Source: an uncultured Verrucomicrobiales bacterium (GTDB taxonomy: Bacteria; Verrucomicrobiota; Verrucomicrobiia; Verrucomicrobiales; Akkermansiaceae). Taken from it: a DNA stretch of 64,000 nucleotides. Position 1 is the first letter of the stretch; every line of letters begins with the position of its first letter. The translations under genes and the position numbers were made by a program. A model generated the notes under the pieces. The model saw only the letters and a program-made list of their open reading frames with translations. It was not told where the DNA came from and ran no database searches. Positions 16,689 to 25,545 of the stretch are shown piece by piece. Location: the NCBI GenBank assembly GCA_937951675.1, contig CALFBI010000008.1, forward strand, positions 24,887-88,886. Reading direction: 5' to 3'.

Positions 16689-18011
16689 ATGTTTAAGAAA
16701 CTATTAACAATCTTTGCTGCGATGGGAGCAATGAGCTCGATTGCTTCAGCACAAGAAGTAGCAATGGCAGTGGAAGAAGTGGTAACCCTTGATTCCGGCG
16801 ATACGGCTTGGATGATCGTGGCAACAGTGCTCGTCTTGCTGATGACTCTTCCTGGTTTGGCGCTCTTTTATGGGGGGTTAGTTCGAGCGAAGAATGTTTT
16901 GAGTATCCTGGTGCAGTGTTTCGCGATTGCGGGAGTGATGTCTCTCCTTTGGGTGATTTACGGATATAGCTTTGCGACGACCAATGGTTCAGGCGCGACG
17001 AGCGGTTTTATTGGAGATGGTTCAAAGATGTTTCTGAAGGGGTTAACCGCAGAGAGTCTCTCTGGCACGATCCCTGAGTCTGTTTTTGTTGTTTTCCAAA
17101 TGACATTCGCGATTATTACTCCCGCTCTGATTGTGGGAGCTTTTGCGGAGCGGATGAAATTCCTCGCAATTCTCCTTTTTTCCATCGTTTGGTTTACTTT
17201 CTCCTATCTTCCAATCTGGCATATGGCCTGGAATGAAAACGGCTGGTTCTGGCACTGGGGGGTAATTGATTTCGCGGGTGGAACCGTGGTTCACATCAAT
17301 GCTGCTATTGCTGGTCTTGTGGCTTGTATCATGGTGGGGCCTCGCCAAGGTTTCCGGAAAGAAGCCCATATGCCGCACAATGTTCCTTTCGTTGTCATTG
17401 GCGCCGCTCTTCTCTGGGTAGGCTGGTTTGGGTTTAATGCCGGAAGCGCTGCTGCTGCTGATGGAGTGGCTGGGATGGCCATGTTGGTGACACAGATTGC
17501 GACGGCGACGGCAGTGGTCGTTTGGATGTTGATCGAATGGATCGTGAATAAAAAGCCAACCGCAGTCGGAGTGGCGACAGGTGCGGTTGCAGGCCTTGTT
17601 GCCATTACCCCAGCTTCTGGGACATGCGGACCAATGGGAGCGATCGTCATTGGGGCGACTTCCAGTATTTTAGGTTACTTCTGTGCGACGAAACTGAAGC
17701 AGAAGTTAGGTTATGATGATAGCCTTGATGTCTTTGGCGTTCATGGCGTCGGGGGGATTGTGGGCGCGATTTTGGCCGGGGTTTTCTGCTTCAAGGAGTT
17801 CGGCGGAATGGGTGGACATGAGCACGCTGAAATGGGCGCTCAAGTGTGGGCTCAAACCAAGAGTGTTCTTGTCACTATCGGGTGGAGTGGCATCGTTTCG
17901 GTGGTGACTCTTTTCATTCTGAAAGTGACGGTGGGTCTCCGCGTCGAAGAGCGTATTGAACGAGTTGGTCTCGATCAAGAAGAGCACGGAGAGAACGCTT
18001 ATAATCATTAA
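16689..18011 (+). CDS. amt: Ammonium transporter (Amt family)
   Basis: This 440-aa protein has a cleavable signal (about 1-21, ASA|QEVAM) and eleven predicted membrane helices, as in Amt channels. Hallmarks are WMIVATVLVLLMTLPGLALFYGGLVR, PIWHMAWNENGWFWHWGVIDFAGGT, and the pore histidine pair His in VHINAA and His in DVFGVHGVGG. It moves ammonium/ammonia across the inner membrane. No GlnK/PII gene is adjacent, although that pairing is common. I start at MFKKLLTIFAAMG to give a proper signal peptide; an ATG eight codons upstream is possible. Confidence 0.93.
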   Translation: MFKKLLTIFAAMGAMSSIASAQEVAMAVEEVVTLDSGDTAWMIVATVLVLLMTLPGLALFYGGLVRAKNVLSILVQCFAIAGVMSLLWVIYGYSFATTNGSGATSGFIGDGSKMFLKGLTAESLSGTIPESVFVVFQMTFAIITPALIVGAFAERMKFLAILLFSIVWFTFSYLPIWHMAWNENGWFWHWGVIDFAGGTVVHINAAIAGLVACIMVGPRQGFRKEAHMPHNVPFVVIGAALLWVGWFGFNAGSAAAADGVAGMAMLVTQIATATAVVVWMLIEWIVNKKPTAVGVATGAVAGLVAITPASGTCGPMGAIVIGATSSILGYFCATKLKQKLGYDDSLDVFGVHGVGGIVGAILAGVFCFKEFGGMGGHEHAEMGAQVWAQTKSVLVTIGWSGIVSVVTLFILKVTVGLRVEERIERVGLDQEEHGENAYNH

Positions 18012-18036
18012 GCTTCAGCCATAAACTTTACGAATC

Positions 18037-18073
18037 ACTCCTGTTGGGCTCTTGTCCAGCGGGAGTTTTTTTT
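18037..18073 (+). terminator. Intrinsic terminator after amt
   Basis: ACTCCTGTTGG pairs with CCAGCGGGAGT over 11 positions, including two G-T wobbles, and is followed by eight T residues. Confidence 0.88.
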
Positions 18074-18104
18074 GGGGCGTTACTTCGACGAAAATGAAGG
18101 AAAC

Positions 18105-18473
18105 TTAGCCCTTCGCTAAGATCATCCGTAGTCCCGAGACGAGCAGGATGATGCCGAAGGTTTTGGTCAAAGTCTGATTACTTAAACTACGCATCCATTC
18201 CGCCCCGAACCAAGAGGCCGTAGCGGCGCCAACGGCGGCGAAGGCGACAATGCGCCAGTCGATGAGGCCGGCTTTCGAATGAAGGTTAGAAAGAGTCCCA
18301 GAGAGTGCCGTGATAACGATGATCGCGAGCGACGTGGCGACCGCGGTCTTCTGGTCGAGTTTCAAGGCGCCGACAAAGAGGGGGACCATGACAATTCCTC
18401 CACCTACTCCGCAAAGAGCCCCGACGAGTCCGGCAAGAGTTCCGGAGGCAAGGGCAATGAGCGCAATTTTCAT
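18105..18473 (-). CDS. Half-size TauE/SafE family membrane protein
   Basis: This 122-aa protein matches one half of the TauE/SafE (TSUP) fold. It has SGTLAGLVGALCGVGGGIVMVPLF near the N-terminus, then KTAVATSLAIIVITALSGT and a terminal LLVSGLRMILAKG helix. About four membrane segments are visible. Full TSUP proteins of about 250 aa have two such halves; half-size members probably work as dimers. Substrates in the family are sulfite, sulfoacetate and related anions. It lies 18 nt downstream of holA on the same strand. Confidence 0.78.
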   Translation of the reverse strand: MKIALIALASGTLAGLVGALCGVGGGIVMVPLFVGALKLDQKTAVATSLAIIVITALSGTLSNLHSKAGLIDWRIVAFAAVGAATASWFGAEWMRSLSNQTLTKTFGIILLVSGLRMILAKG

Positions 18474-18491
18474 AAAGGAATAGCGAAGAGC

Positions 18492-19598
18492 TTAGTGTGT
18501 CGCGACAATTCCAGCAACGAGGCGGTGGAGTAGAAAGCGGTGGTCGAGGCTTGTCGTGACAAGAGAGAGGTCCGCCTTCAGGCAAGACTCGAGCCCTCTT
18601 TTAAGCTGAGTTGAGCTAAAGGGGCTCACTTTCTGCACCGCCGAGAAGAGGCCCCAGGCGTTAATGTTGCCGTCTTTTTTACGAGGCAGCGCGCTGTGAA
18701 TAGTGGGAGGGAGCCGATCAATGGCGCCTTGAAATTTTTTATAATCATAGCGTCCTGTCGGAATGTTGGGGGCGGCGTCGAGCAGGAGCCGAGCGTGGAA
18801 AAGATTGCGCACGGTCGGGATGATAGCGGCGCGAATGAGTCCGATGGCGGATTCCCCTTTTTCGAGTTGTTGGTCGATCAGGCTGATCGCACGGGCCCCT
18901 TGTTTGGTTTCGATGGCCCGACCGATTTCCCAAATAATTCCTTTCCGGCTCAGAGGGACGAGGAGCTCAATGTCTTGCACTTGAGCTTCGCGTTGTTCAG
19001 GTCCGAGGTAGATACTAATTTTTTCGAGCTCACTATTGATCTGGCGCGTGTCTTCTCCGGCGAGTTGGACAAAGACTTCGAGCGCTTCATGAGAGAACGT
19101 CAGGTCGAGTTCCTTCGCTTTTTTAAGGGTGAGGTTCGCGACTTCTTCTTCCCAGCCGTCTTTAGAGATATCGATGCGGTCGAAAATGAGGGATTGAGCC
19201 TCTTTATTAATGAATTTGTAAAACCCGCGTCGCTTGTCGATGACAGAGGCGCTGAGGAGAAATGTGACGTCATCTCCGAGACCAGATTTAAGGATTTCGA
19301 GGAGCTTTTCGACGCCTTCTTTGGCTCGCTCGGAACCACCAGTGCGGTCATCTCCAAGGAAGTTAGCGTCCTTGAGCCAGACCACTTTATTTCCTCCGAA
19401 AAAGGGGAGAGTTAATAAACCTTCAATGGTTCGCATGCAGATCTGGTAAGCGCCTTCAGAGTTATCAGCAGCACCTTCGATGAGATCATGAGCAAAGTCA
19501 TCACTGCCCGCCGGTTTAAGTTCTTCATACCGTTTAGAAGCAGCTTCGGAGACTTGTCCTTCATCAGTTCCAAAGATTGCGAAGAGTTGACCTGCCAT
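18492..19598 (-). CDS. holA: DNA polymerase III delta subunit
   Basis: This 368-aa protein matches the clamp-loader delta subunit. It has an N-terminal Rossmann-like domain (FAIFGTDEGQVSEAA), TLPFFGGNKVVWLKDANFL, FLLSASVIDKRRGFYKFI, then GEDTRQINSELEKISIYLG and a C-terminal helical collar domain (about 215-360). Delta opens the beta sliding clamp during replication. The IWEIGRAIETKQGARAISLIDQQL block is typical of bacterial HolA. The half-size TauE gene follows it closely. Confidence 0.9.
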   Translation of the reverse strand: MAGQLFAIFGTDEGQVSEAASKRYEELKPAGSDDFAHDLIEGAADNSEGAYQICMRTIEGLLTLPFFGGNKVVWLKDANFLGDDRTGGSERAKEGVEKLLEILKSGLGDDVTFLLSASVIDKRRGFYKFINKEAQSLIFDRIDISKDGWEEEVANLTLKKAKELDLTFSHEALEVFVQLAGEDTRQINSELEKISIYLGPEQREAQVQDIELLVPLSRKGIIWEIGRAIETKQGARAISLIDQQLEKGESAIGLIRAAIIPTVRNLFHARLLLDAAPNIPTGRYDYKKFQGAIDRLPPTIHSALPRKKDGNINAWGLFSAVQKVSPFSSTQLKRGLESCLKADLSLVTTSLDHRFLLHRLVAGIVATH

Positions 19599-19648
19599 GA
19601 GAAAGAGAGCCTAGCTTCCGAGGGCGTGAGTCGCAATCGAGAAAACAT

Positions 19649-19680
19649 CAAAAGTATTTCAAAAGAATGAAATACTTTTG
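19649..19680 (-). terminator. AT-rich 13-bp hairpin between tadA and holA
   Basis: CAAAAGTATTTCA and TGAAATACTTTTG form a perfect 13-bp stem with a 6-nt loop. It lies 10 nt past the tadA stop. On the minus strand it is followed by ATGTTTTC, a weak U-tract. It probably terminates tadA transcripts before holA. Confidence 0.6.
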
Positions 19681-19690
19681 AAAGTTTGGT

Positions 19691-20227
19691 TTAAGATGTC
19701 GGAGGCTGGTCTTGGAGTTCCTTGAGGGCTTTTTTCTCAAGTTTTTTCTTTTCTCGAGCTTCCCGGAAAAAGCTTTGGATCAGGCCAACGCATTCATCTT
19801 GCCGCACTCCTGAACGAAGTTCGCACTGATGGTTGAGAGGAGGGTTAGAGTCGAGAAGGTTGATCCATCCTCCCGCCGCACCTCCTTTATCATCAGGGCA
19901 TCCAAAGACGACTCGATCTGGGCGACAGTGCACGATCGCTCCTGCACACATCGGGCAGGGCTCTTTTGTGACGTAGAGGGTGCAGCCTTCTAACCTCCAG
20001 TCTCCGAGGGCGTTTTGGGCAGAGGTCAACGCCAGCATTTCAGCATGTGCGGTGGCATCTTTGAGGGTCTCAACTTGGTTCCAGGCTCGCGCGATAATTT
20101 GTTGCTCATGGACGACAACGGCCCCAATCGGGACTTCGGTCGCAGCGTAGGCTTTCCGTGCTTCACGGAGAGCTTGATCCATGTAGACGTTATCTTCGTC
20201 TACAGTTGCGTCTAAAAAAGATTCCAT
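19691..20227 (-). CDS. tadA: tRNA-specific adenosine deaminase
   Basis: This 178-aa zinc deaminase converts A34 to inosine in tRNA-Arg(ACG). The active site is complete: HAE (61-63; Glu63 as proton shuttle) and PCPMCAGAI (Cys91, Cys94). The C-terminal extension (about 130-178) is charged and helical. I start at MESFLDATVDEDNVYMDQAL; the longest frame reaches 20359 and would overlap the divergent rpe start, so it is rejected. A tRNA-Arg with an ACG anticodon is encoded at 42.1 kb, matching its expected substrate. Confidence 0.9.
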   Translation of the reverse strand: MESFLDATVDEDNVYMDQALREARKAYAATEVPIGAVVVHEQQIIARAWNQVETLKDATAHAEMLALTSAQNALGDWRLEGCTLYVTKEPCPMCAGAIVHCRPDRVVFGCPDDKGGAAGGWINLLDSNPPLNHQCELRSGVRQDECVGLIQSFFREAREKKKLEKKALKELQDQPPTS

Positions 20228-20343
20228 GAAAATGATCATGAAGAGAAGGGGGCTTGGTTGACGAGGGAAAAAAGGAGGCTGTTTTTCGAGGGAAAATGAT
20301 TTTTTGACGTGATCTTTTCTGATGCGCGGCTTTTCTTGAGGGT

Positions 20344-21012
20344 ATGAAACGCTGGACACCTCAAGACCGAATTATTGCTCCTTCTCTTCTTGCTGCCAAT
20401 TTTGCCAAAATCGGGGATGAAACGTCCCGCGCCATTCATGCTGGGGCGGACTGGATGCATCTCGATGTGATGGATGGGCACTTTGTAGATAATATCTCTT
20501 TCGGTCCGGCGGTGATCCAAGCGATCCATGAGTCGAATGATATTTTCCTTGATGTGCATTTAATGATTTCTCGTCCAGATCATTATCTTGATCGTTTTAT
20601 TAAAGCAGGTGCGGATTTGATCTCCGTTCATGTGGAGGCAGATCATGATGTCGCTGAGACTTTGAAGCGCACGCGTGACGCGGGAATCCTTAATGGGATC
20701 GTGTTGAACCCCGCGACTCCATTCAGCGAGGTAGAACCGTATTTAGATCAGATCGACCTTCTGCTTTGTATGACGGTAGTGCCAGGCTTCGGGGGGCAAT
20801 CCTTCATGGCAGAAGTGTTGCCGAAAATTGAGGCGGCGGTGAAATTGCGAGAAGAGCGAGGCCTGTCTTTCCATATCGAAGTGGATGGAGGAATTAAGCT
20901 TGAGACGGCTCCGCTGGCGGTCGCAGCTGGTGCTAATGTGCTGGTGGCTGGTTCTTCGACCTTTTCAGCTCCTGATATGGGAGAGGCAATTAAGGGGCTG
21001 CGTAATGCTTAA
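20344..21012 (+). CDS. rpe: Ribulose-phosphate 3-epimerase
   Basis: This 222-aa TIM barrel interconverts ribulose-5-phosphate and xylulose-5-phosphate in the pentose phosphate pathway. Diagnostic blocks are IAPSLLAANFAKIG, WMHLDVMDGHFVDNISFGP (metal and catalytic Asp/His), DVHLMISRPDHYL, TVVPGFGGQSF and IEVDGGIKLETA (catalytic Asp). Length is standard. It heads a co-directional run with the exported unknown protein 6 nt downstream. Confidence 0.95.
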   Translation: MKRWTPQDRIIAPSLLAANFAKIGDETSRAIHAGADWMHLDVMDGHFVDNISFGPAVIQAIHESNDIFLDVHLMISRPDHYLDRFIKAGADLISVHVEADHDVAETLKRTRDAGILNGIVLNPATPFSEVEPYLDQIDLLLCMTVVPGFGGQSFMAEVLPKIEAAVKLREERGLSFHIEVDGGIKLETAPLAVAAGANVLVAGSSTFSAPDMGEAIKGLRNA

Positions 21013-21018
21013 CAAAAG

Positions 21019-21993
21019 ATGATAAAAACACTTCTACCTTCCGTTTTAGTAGCTCTCTTTGCAGGGTTCCTTTTGGGTCGATACGGGGTGCCATCTGATC
21101 AAAAAGAAGAGGCGCAAGAGGGGCGTGAGTTTGCGGCACTAGCTGCGTCAGGAAAGCTTAATAGAGGGAGCGATCCTGTTGATTCGCTTCCTCATTCAGA
21201 TTTTAAGAAACCGCCTGGAATCGGGGCGGGAAAGAGCGAGGTGCGAGTTGATGACGTGCTTGCGAAAGAGAAAAAAGAGATTGAGCAACGGCGAGAAAAG
21301 TTCCGCAATAAGCTAGGAGAACGAGTTGAAAAGTATGTTGGGCGTTATCAGGAGAAAATTGTAGATCAATTAGCTCTCGATGAAGCGGAGCAGCTTTCGC
21401 TTCAGGAATTATTCGAGGAGTTAGATTTTGATACGGGAGTTGCTTGGTCTTTTTCGTCCGAGGGCAATGATCAGGGTTTGACGCAAAAAGCGTTTGAGGG
21501 AAAATTATTAGGGCTGCTCGATGATGAGCAAAAAGTGATTTTTCAAGAATGGTCGCAGTCACAGCGAGACGCGAAGTTAGAATCATTATCTTTAGCTCAG
21601 ACCGGACGAGTAGGGGAGATGGTGTCTGTTTCAGAGACTCAACAACAGCAAGTTTATGATATTTTGGCTGAGGAGTTGCAGGAGGATTTGGGAGATCAAT
21701 ATGAAAAAAATTCTTATGCGAAAGTTCTCTCTGCGGAAGCTTTCGGGGGGAGGGAGTATGATGATTTTAAAGTGTCAAAGTTATTAGGGTCCAAAGAGTG
21801 GTCACAAGCGGAGAATCGAAGTGAGTTGATGAAGGAGGTGGTGCAAGCAGAAGTAGAGAGAAGAGTTGAACGATTTACGCCAATCTTTGAGTCTGATCAG
21901 TTAAAGTTCTATCAAGAAGAGTTAGAGCAGCAAGCTGAAGCGGTGCTCGATATGATGAGCCATGTTATCGAAGTGAACAAAAAAGAAAAATGA
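21019..21993 (+). CDS. Membrane-anchored, Glu/Gln-rich helical protein of unknown function
   Basis: This 324-aa protein has an N-terminal signal or anchor (about 5-23, LLPSVLVALFAGFLLGRYG), a low-complexity spacer, and then a long acidic helical region. The pattern of repeated KxxLxLxExQxxxLxxL stretches and QKVIFQEW-type motifs loosely recalls Spy/CpxP-like LTxxQ helical periplasmic proteins, but the match is not firm. The last codons overlap the parvulin start as ATGA (21990). Translational coupling suggests it works with, or is folded by, the following protein. Confidence 0.6.
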   Translation: MIKTLLPSVLVALFAGFLLGRYGVPSDQKEEAQEGREFAALAASGKLNRGSDPVDSLPHSDFKKPPGIGAGKSEVRVDDVLAKEKKEIEQRREKFRNKLGERVEKYVGRYQEKIVDQLALDEAEQLSLQELFEELDFDTGVAWSFSSEGNDQGLTQKAFEGKLLGLLDDEQKVIFQEWSQSQRDAKLESLSLAQTGRVGEMVSVSETQQQQVYDILAEELQEDLGDQYEKNSYAKVLSAEAFGGREYDDFKVSKLLGSKEWSQAENRSELMKEVVQAEVERRVERFTPIFESDQLKFYQEELEQQAEAVLDMMSHVIEVNKKEK

Positions 21994-22853
21994 GTCGTCT
22001 CGTTGTAAACCAAGAAGTCATTGAGTCCGTCCTTATCGACGAAGCCTTCCAGAGAATTAAGGCCCAAGCGGAGCAAAACCTCCGGGTGTCATGCTGTGAA
22101 ATGGATGACCAATTTTATCAGCAAGCGGAAGAAGAAGTCGTTGATGGGATTTTGATTGCTCAAGAAGCGGATCGCCGGTTTTCGACGTTTCCTGAAGAAG
22201 TGTTAAAGGAGCGCCTTCAAGAGACAATGCAAAGTTACCGAGATCATGGAGCTACTTGGGAGTTTCTAGAATCCCAGATGGAGATGCTTCGCGAAGAATG
22301 TATTGCAAACCTCAGGATGGAGTCACTTACCGAGGAAGTAAGTCGGGAAGCAAAGGTATGGACGGAGGAAGACATTCGCTCTTACTATGAAAGCCATCTC
22401 GATGACTATCGGCAAACGAGTGAAACTCATGCCTTGCATTTGATGAAAGAGATTAGAAACCACGAGAGCCCAGAAGGGCTTTACCGAGAAATGGTTTTGT
22501 TACGGAAAAGGTTTTTGCAGGGGGAGAGCTTTGAAGAAACGGCTCCAAATGAGACGGAGCACCCAGATGGAGAGTTTGATCTGGGTTGGCTTCCTTTGAC
22601 TGAGGCTAATAGTGTCGTTGAATCGATTTTATTTTCCTTGGAAGAGGGGGAAGTAGGCCCTGTTTTTTTCCATGATGCTGCATTCCACCTTTTTAAAGTG
22701 ATCGGGAAAGAAGCCGGAGAACTTGCTGATTTTGATGAGATCAAAGACGAAATTAAAGATCGCATGGAGACGGAGCGCCAACTGAACGCCTTGAAATTTC
22801 TAGCTAAAGAACTCCGTCAAAAAGCAACGATTGAAAGGAAAGGAAAATCATGA
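21990..22853 (+). CDS. Parvulin-type peptidyl-prolyl isomerase without signal peptide
   Basis: This 287-aa protein has a SurA/NifM-like helical N-terminal region (about 1-125) and a PpiC-type domain (about 130-245). Domain blocks are THALHLMKEIRNH, FLQGESFEETAPNETEHPDGEFDLGWL and EEGEVGPVFFHDAAFHLFKVI. A basic C-terminal helix follows. Unlike SurA or PrsA it starts directly with MSRLVVNQEVIESV and has no export signal, so it should be cytosolic like NifM. It overlaps both neighbours by 4 nt, upstream with the anchored helical protein and downstream with speA. Confidence 0.75.
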   Translation: MSRLVVNQEVIESVLIDEAFQRIKAQAEQNLRVSCCEMDDQFYQQAEEEVVDGILIAQEADRRFSTFPEEVLKERLQETMQSYRDHGATWEFLESQMEMLREECIANLRMESLTEEVSREAKVWTEEDIRSYYESHLDDYRQTSETHALHLMKEIRNHESPEGLYREMVLLRKRFLQGESFEETAPNETEHPDGEFDLGWLPLTEANSVVESILFSLEEGEVGPVFFHDAAFHLFKVIGKEAGELADFDEIKDEIKDRMETERQLNALKFLAKELRQKATIERKGKS

Positions 22854-24745
22854 GTTGGGGAGTGAAAGATGCCAATGAGCTTTATGGTGTTTCTCGGTGG
22901 GGGAAAAACTTCTTTGAAGTGAATGCCGAGGGGGAAGTTGCGGTGAAGCTAGTCGACGGGGAAAAGACACAGTCTATTTCCTTAAAGAAAATAGTTGATG
23001 AACTCAGAGAGCGGGGGCGAGGTTTTCCTTTATTACTTCGCTTCAGAGATCTGCTCGACAGTCGAATTGAAGAGCTGAACGAGAGCTTCAACCAGGCCAT
23101 GAAAAACTCAGGTTATAGGGGTGAGTATCGTGGAGTTTACCCGGTTAAGGTGAATCAACAGCAGCAAGTGATTGAGGAGATTGTTGATTTTGGGAAACGT
23201 TACCATTATGGGTTAGAGGTAGGCTCCAAGCCGGAATTGATTGCGGCGTTAGCTTACCTGGAAGATCCCGAAGCACTCTTGATTTGTAATGGGTATAAGG
23301 ATGATGAATTTATTGACCTGGCTCTTTCTGCGACCCGCATCGGGAAGCGGGTGATTATTGTGATTGAGATGCCGGGAGAGTTGGCTGCGATTCTTAAACG
23401 GGCCAAAGCATTGGGAGTTCGTCCGGAGTTGGGAGTGCGGTTCAGGCTCTCGACTCTTTCAGAAGGGCATTGGGCTGAGTCTGGAGGGGATCGTTCCACT
23501 TTTGGTTTGAATGCGGCTCAGTTGATTGATGCGGTCGATTTTTTGAAATCGGAGGATCACCTGGATTGTTTGAAGCTTTTTCATTATCATCAAGGTTCGC
23601 AACTCCCTAATATTGCTGCGATTCGTAAGGCTGCTAATGAGGCTGTTAGGGTCTATGTGAGTTTGGTGAAAGAAGGGGCTCCGATGGGTTATCTTGATAT
23701 GGGGGGAGGATTGGCTGTTGATTATGATGGGAGTCATAGTAGTAGTTCGTCATCTTGTAACTATGAGCTGAAAGAGTATGCGGTTGATATGGTTGAGGCA
23801 GTGCAAGGGCGTTGTGATGACGCAGGAATTGATCACCCTTGTATTGTGACGGAGTCCGGGAGGGCGGTAGTGGCTTATTATTCGGTGCTTGTTTTTGACA
23901 TTCTTGATGTGGCTCAATTTGAAGAGCATGTGCGACCAGATTCTCCAGGAGAGGAGTCTCATGAGATGCTTCACAATCTTTGGAAAGTAGGAGGAGATCT
24001 TAGGGAGGAGAGCTTGCAGGAATGTTTTAATGATGCTTGCTACTATCGTGACCAAATGAGAGAGCTTTTTAATTATGGGGTGATCTCTCTTCGTGAGCGA
24101 GGGCATGCGGAGAAAATTTATTGGTATGTGATTACGATGATCGCGCAGAGGGCTCGTAAGCTCGAAACGATTCCAGAAGAGCTTCAAAATTTAGATGGTA
24201 ATCTGATTGATTTTTATTATGCCAATTTCTCAGTATTCCAATCGTTACCTGACCACTGGGCGATTCAGCAATTGTTCCCTGTGATGCCGATTCATCGGCT
24301 TGACGAAGAGCCTACTCGACAAGCCATTCTGGCTGATATTACCTGTGATTGTGACGGGAAAGTTGATCGTTTTATTGATCGCCAGGGAGTAAAGAATCAT
24401 CTCCCGGTTCATGAACGTAAGCCATGCGAAGATTATTTTATCGGAGCTTTTCTAGTGGGGGCTTATCAAGAGACTCTCGGGGATCTTCATAATTTGTTAG
24501 GAGACCCTCATGTGGTCTCTGTGGATCTAGAAGAGGGGGAGTTGTCCTACACTCATGAGCTTGAGGGAGACTCGGTTTCCGATGTTCTTTCTTATGTTGA
24601 GTATGACCCCAAAGATCTTGAAAGACGTTTCAGAAGCCAGGCGGAAAGAGCGGTGAAGAAAGGGTTGATCGAACCTCAAGAACGGCGGAAGCTCATGGAT
24701 TCATTTCGTTCGATGTTGAATGGTTACACCTACTACGAAGGATAG
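22850..24745 (+). CDS. speA: Biosynthetic arginine decarboxylase
   Basis: This 631-aa PLP enzyme decarboxylates arginine to agmatine, the first step toward putrescine and spermidine. The PLP lysine lies in YPVKVNQQQQVIEEI. Other family blocks are LEVGSKPELIAALAY, CNGYKDDEFIDLA, FHYHQGSQLPNI, YLDMGGGLAVDYDG, CIVTESGRAVVAYYSVLVF and the C-terminal FRSMLNGYTYYEG. Length is normal for SpeA. The start overlaps the parvulin stop by ATGA. No agmatinase or agmatine deiminase gene is in the window. Confidence 0.95.
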   Translation: MSWGVKDANELYGVSRWGKNFFEVNAEGEVAVKLVDGEKTQSISLKKIVDELRERGRGFPLLLRFRDLLDSRIEELNESFNQAMKNSGYRGEYRGVYPVKVNQQQQVIEEIVDFGKRYHYGLEVGSKPELIAALAYLEDPEALLICNGYKDDEFIDLALSATRIGKRVIIVIEMPGELAAILKRAKALGVRPELGVRFRLSTLSEGHWAESGGDRSTFGLNAAQLIDAVDFLKSEDHLDCLKLFHYHQGSQLPNIAAIRKAANEAVRVYVSLVKEGAPMGYLDMGGGLAVDYDGSHSSSSSSCNYELKEYAVDMVEAVQGRCDDAGIDHPCIVTESGRAVVAYYSVLVFDILDVAQFEEHVRPDSPGEESHEMLHNLWKVGGDLREESLQECFNDACYYRDQMRELFNYGVISLRERGHAEKIYWYVITMIAQRARKLETIPEELQNLDGNLIDFYYANFSVFQSLPDHWAIQQLFPVMPIHRLDEEPTRQAILADITCDCDGKVDRFIDRQGVKNHLPVHERKPCEDYFIGAFLVGAYQETLGDLHNLLGDPHVVSVDLEEGELSYTHELEGDSVSDVLSYVEYDPKDLERRFRSQAERAVKKGLIEPQERRKLMDSFRSMLNGYTYYEG

Positions 24746-24749
24746 GTTC

Positions 24750-25484
24750 TTAGCGGGAGGGTGATTTCATTCCTCGATATCGGTAGGCTTGATAGCCAGT
24801 CTTCTTGAGGTAGGAGCGTTCAATACGGTGCTTCATGACTCGCCATCCTTTGGGGGATCCTGTTTCGTAGACCTCAAGGATCTGGCGGTGAGGACCGACA
24901 AAGCGAACAAAGAGCATCACGTGTTCATTGTGCTTGTTGAGAACATCTCCAGGGAGGAGCTGATCGTAGGAAGAAAGCGGGATACAGATCGAGGGGATTT
25001 CGCGCGTCGAGTAGGCGCGCGGAAGGCGCCAACACCTTGAGATGAACCCAGAACAATCGACTCCAGCGCTCATCTCACTGACCGCATTTCCTAGTTGCTG
25101 GCGTTTAGAAGGGCTATAAATATCACCGGCGGCGTAGCCTCTCGCCATTTTGTCATCAAAAGATTTTGGGGTGTCAAAGCCGCCCCATTGGTAAGGAATA
25201 CCTCTATTTTCTTGCCCAGGAACCCACCAGCCTCTGCGGCGCGTTATGGGGTCGATAAAGGAAAGCTCAGGAGTGTTAATGAGGACTCCTTTGTCATCTT
25301 TTTGATGCCAGATATTCCGGTGAGTCGGGGTCCAGGGATGTGTGCGGTAAGATTCCGCAATCGCAAGGCTCTCGGCTGGCGTGACACTGGAGCTGGGCGA
25401 ATAATTGATTCGTGGGTTTTGTGGGGCACAAGCAAAGCTGAAGAATCCAAGCCCGGTGAGTAAGATAAAGGCGATACGTTTCAT
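24750..25484 (-). CDS. NlpC/P60-like lipoprotein, probable cell-wall peptidase
   Basis: This 244-aa protein has a lipoprotein signal with lipobox SFAC (Cys19) and a C-terminal NlpC/P60-type papain-like domain. The catalytic Cys144 sits in GVDCSGFISRCW, and the likely catalytic His188 is in NKHNEHVMLFV, after LLPGDVL. The upstream motif IPYQWGGFDTPKSFDD matches the usual Y-x-WGG preceding the catalytic Cys. Family members cleave peptide stems of peptidoglycan. It converges on speA with a 4-nt gap and no visible terminator. Confidence 0.8.
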   Translation of the reverse strand: MKRIAFILLTGLGFFSFACAPQNPRINYSPSSSVTPAESLAIAESYRTHPWTPTHRNIWHQKDDKGVLINTPELSFIDPITRRRGWWVPGQENRGIPYQWGGFDTPKSFDDKMARGYAAGDIYSPSKRQQLGNAVSEMSAGVDCSGFISRCWRLPRAYSTREIPSICIPLSSYDQLLPGDVLNKHNEHVMLFVRFVGPHRQILEVYETGSPKGWRVMKHRIERSYLKKTGYQAYRYRGMKSPSR

Positions 25485-25545
25485 TTTCAGTAAGGAGGTT
25501 TGATATCTGGCTCGACTTTATAAAGAGATATCGCAATTTGGAAAG

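Noticed and set aside
17291..17650. 119-aa open frame on the minus strand inside amt
   Set aside because: It is a Thr/Ala/Pro-rich shadow of the transporter's third-position pattern with no signal or context.
18696..19415. 239-aa open frame on the plus strand inside holA
   Set aside because: The holA frame on the other strand has clear family motifs and normal length; the opposite frame has low-complexity, unsupported sequence.
20228..20359. Long N-terminal extension of tadA reaching 20359
   Set aside because: It would overlap the divergent rpe start, and its sequence is basic and low in conserved features; the TadA family starts near MESFLDATVDEDNVYMDQAL.
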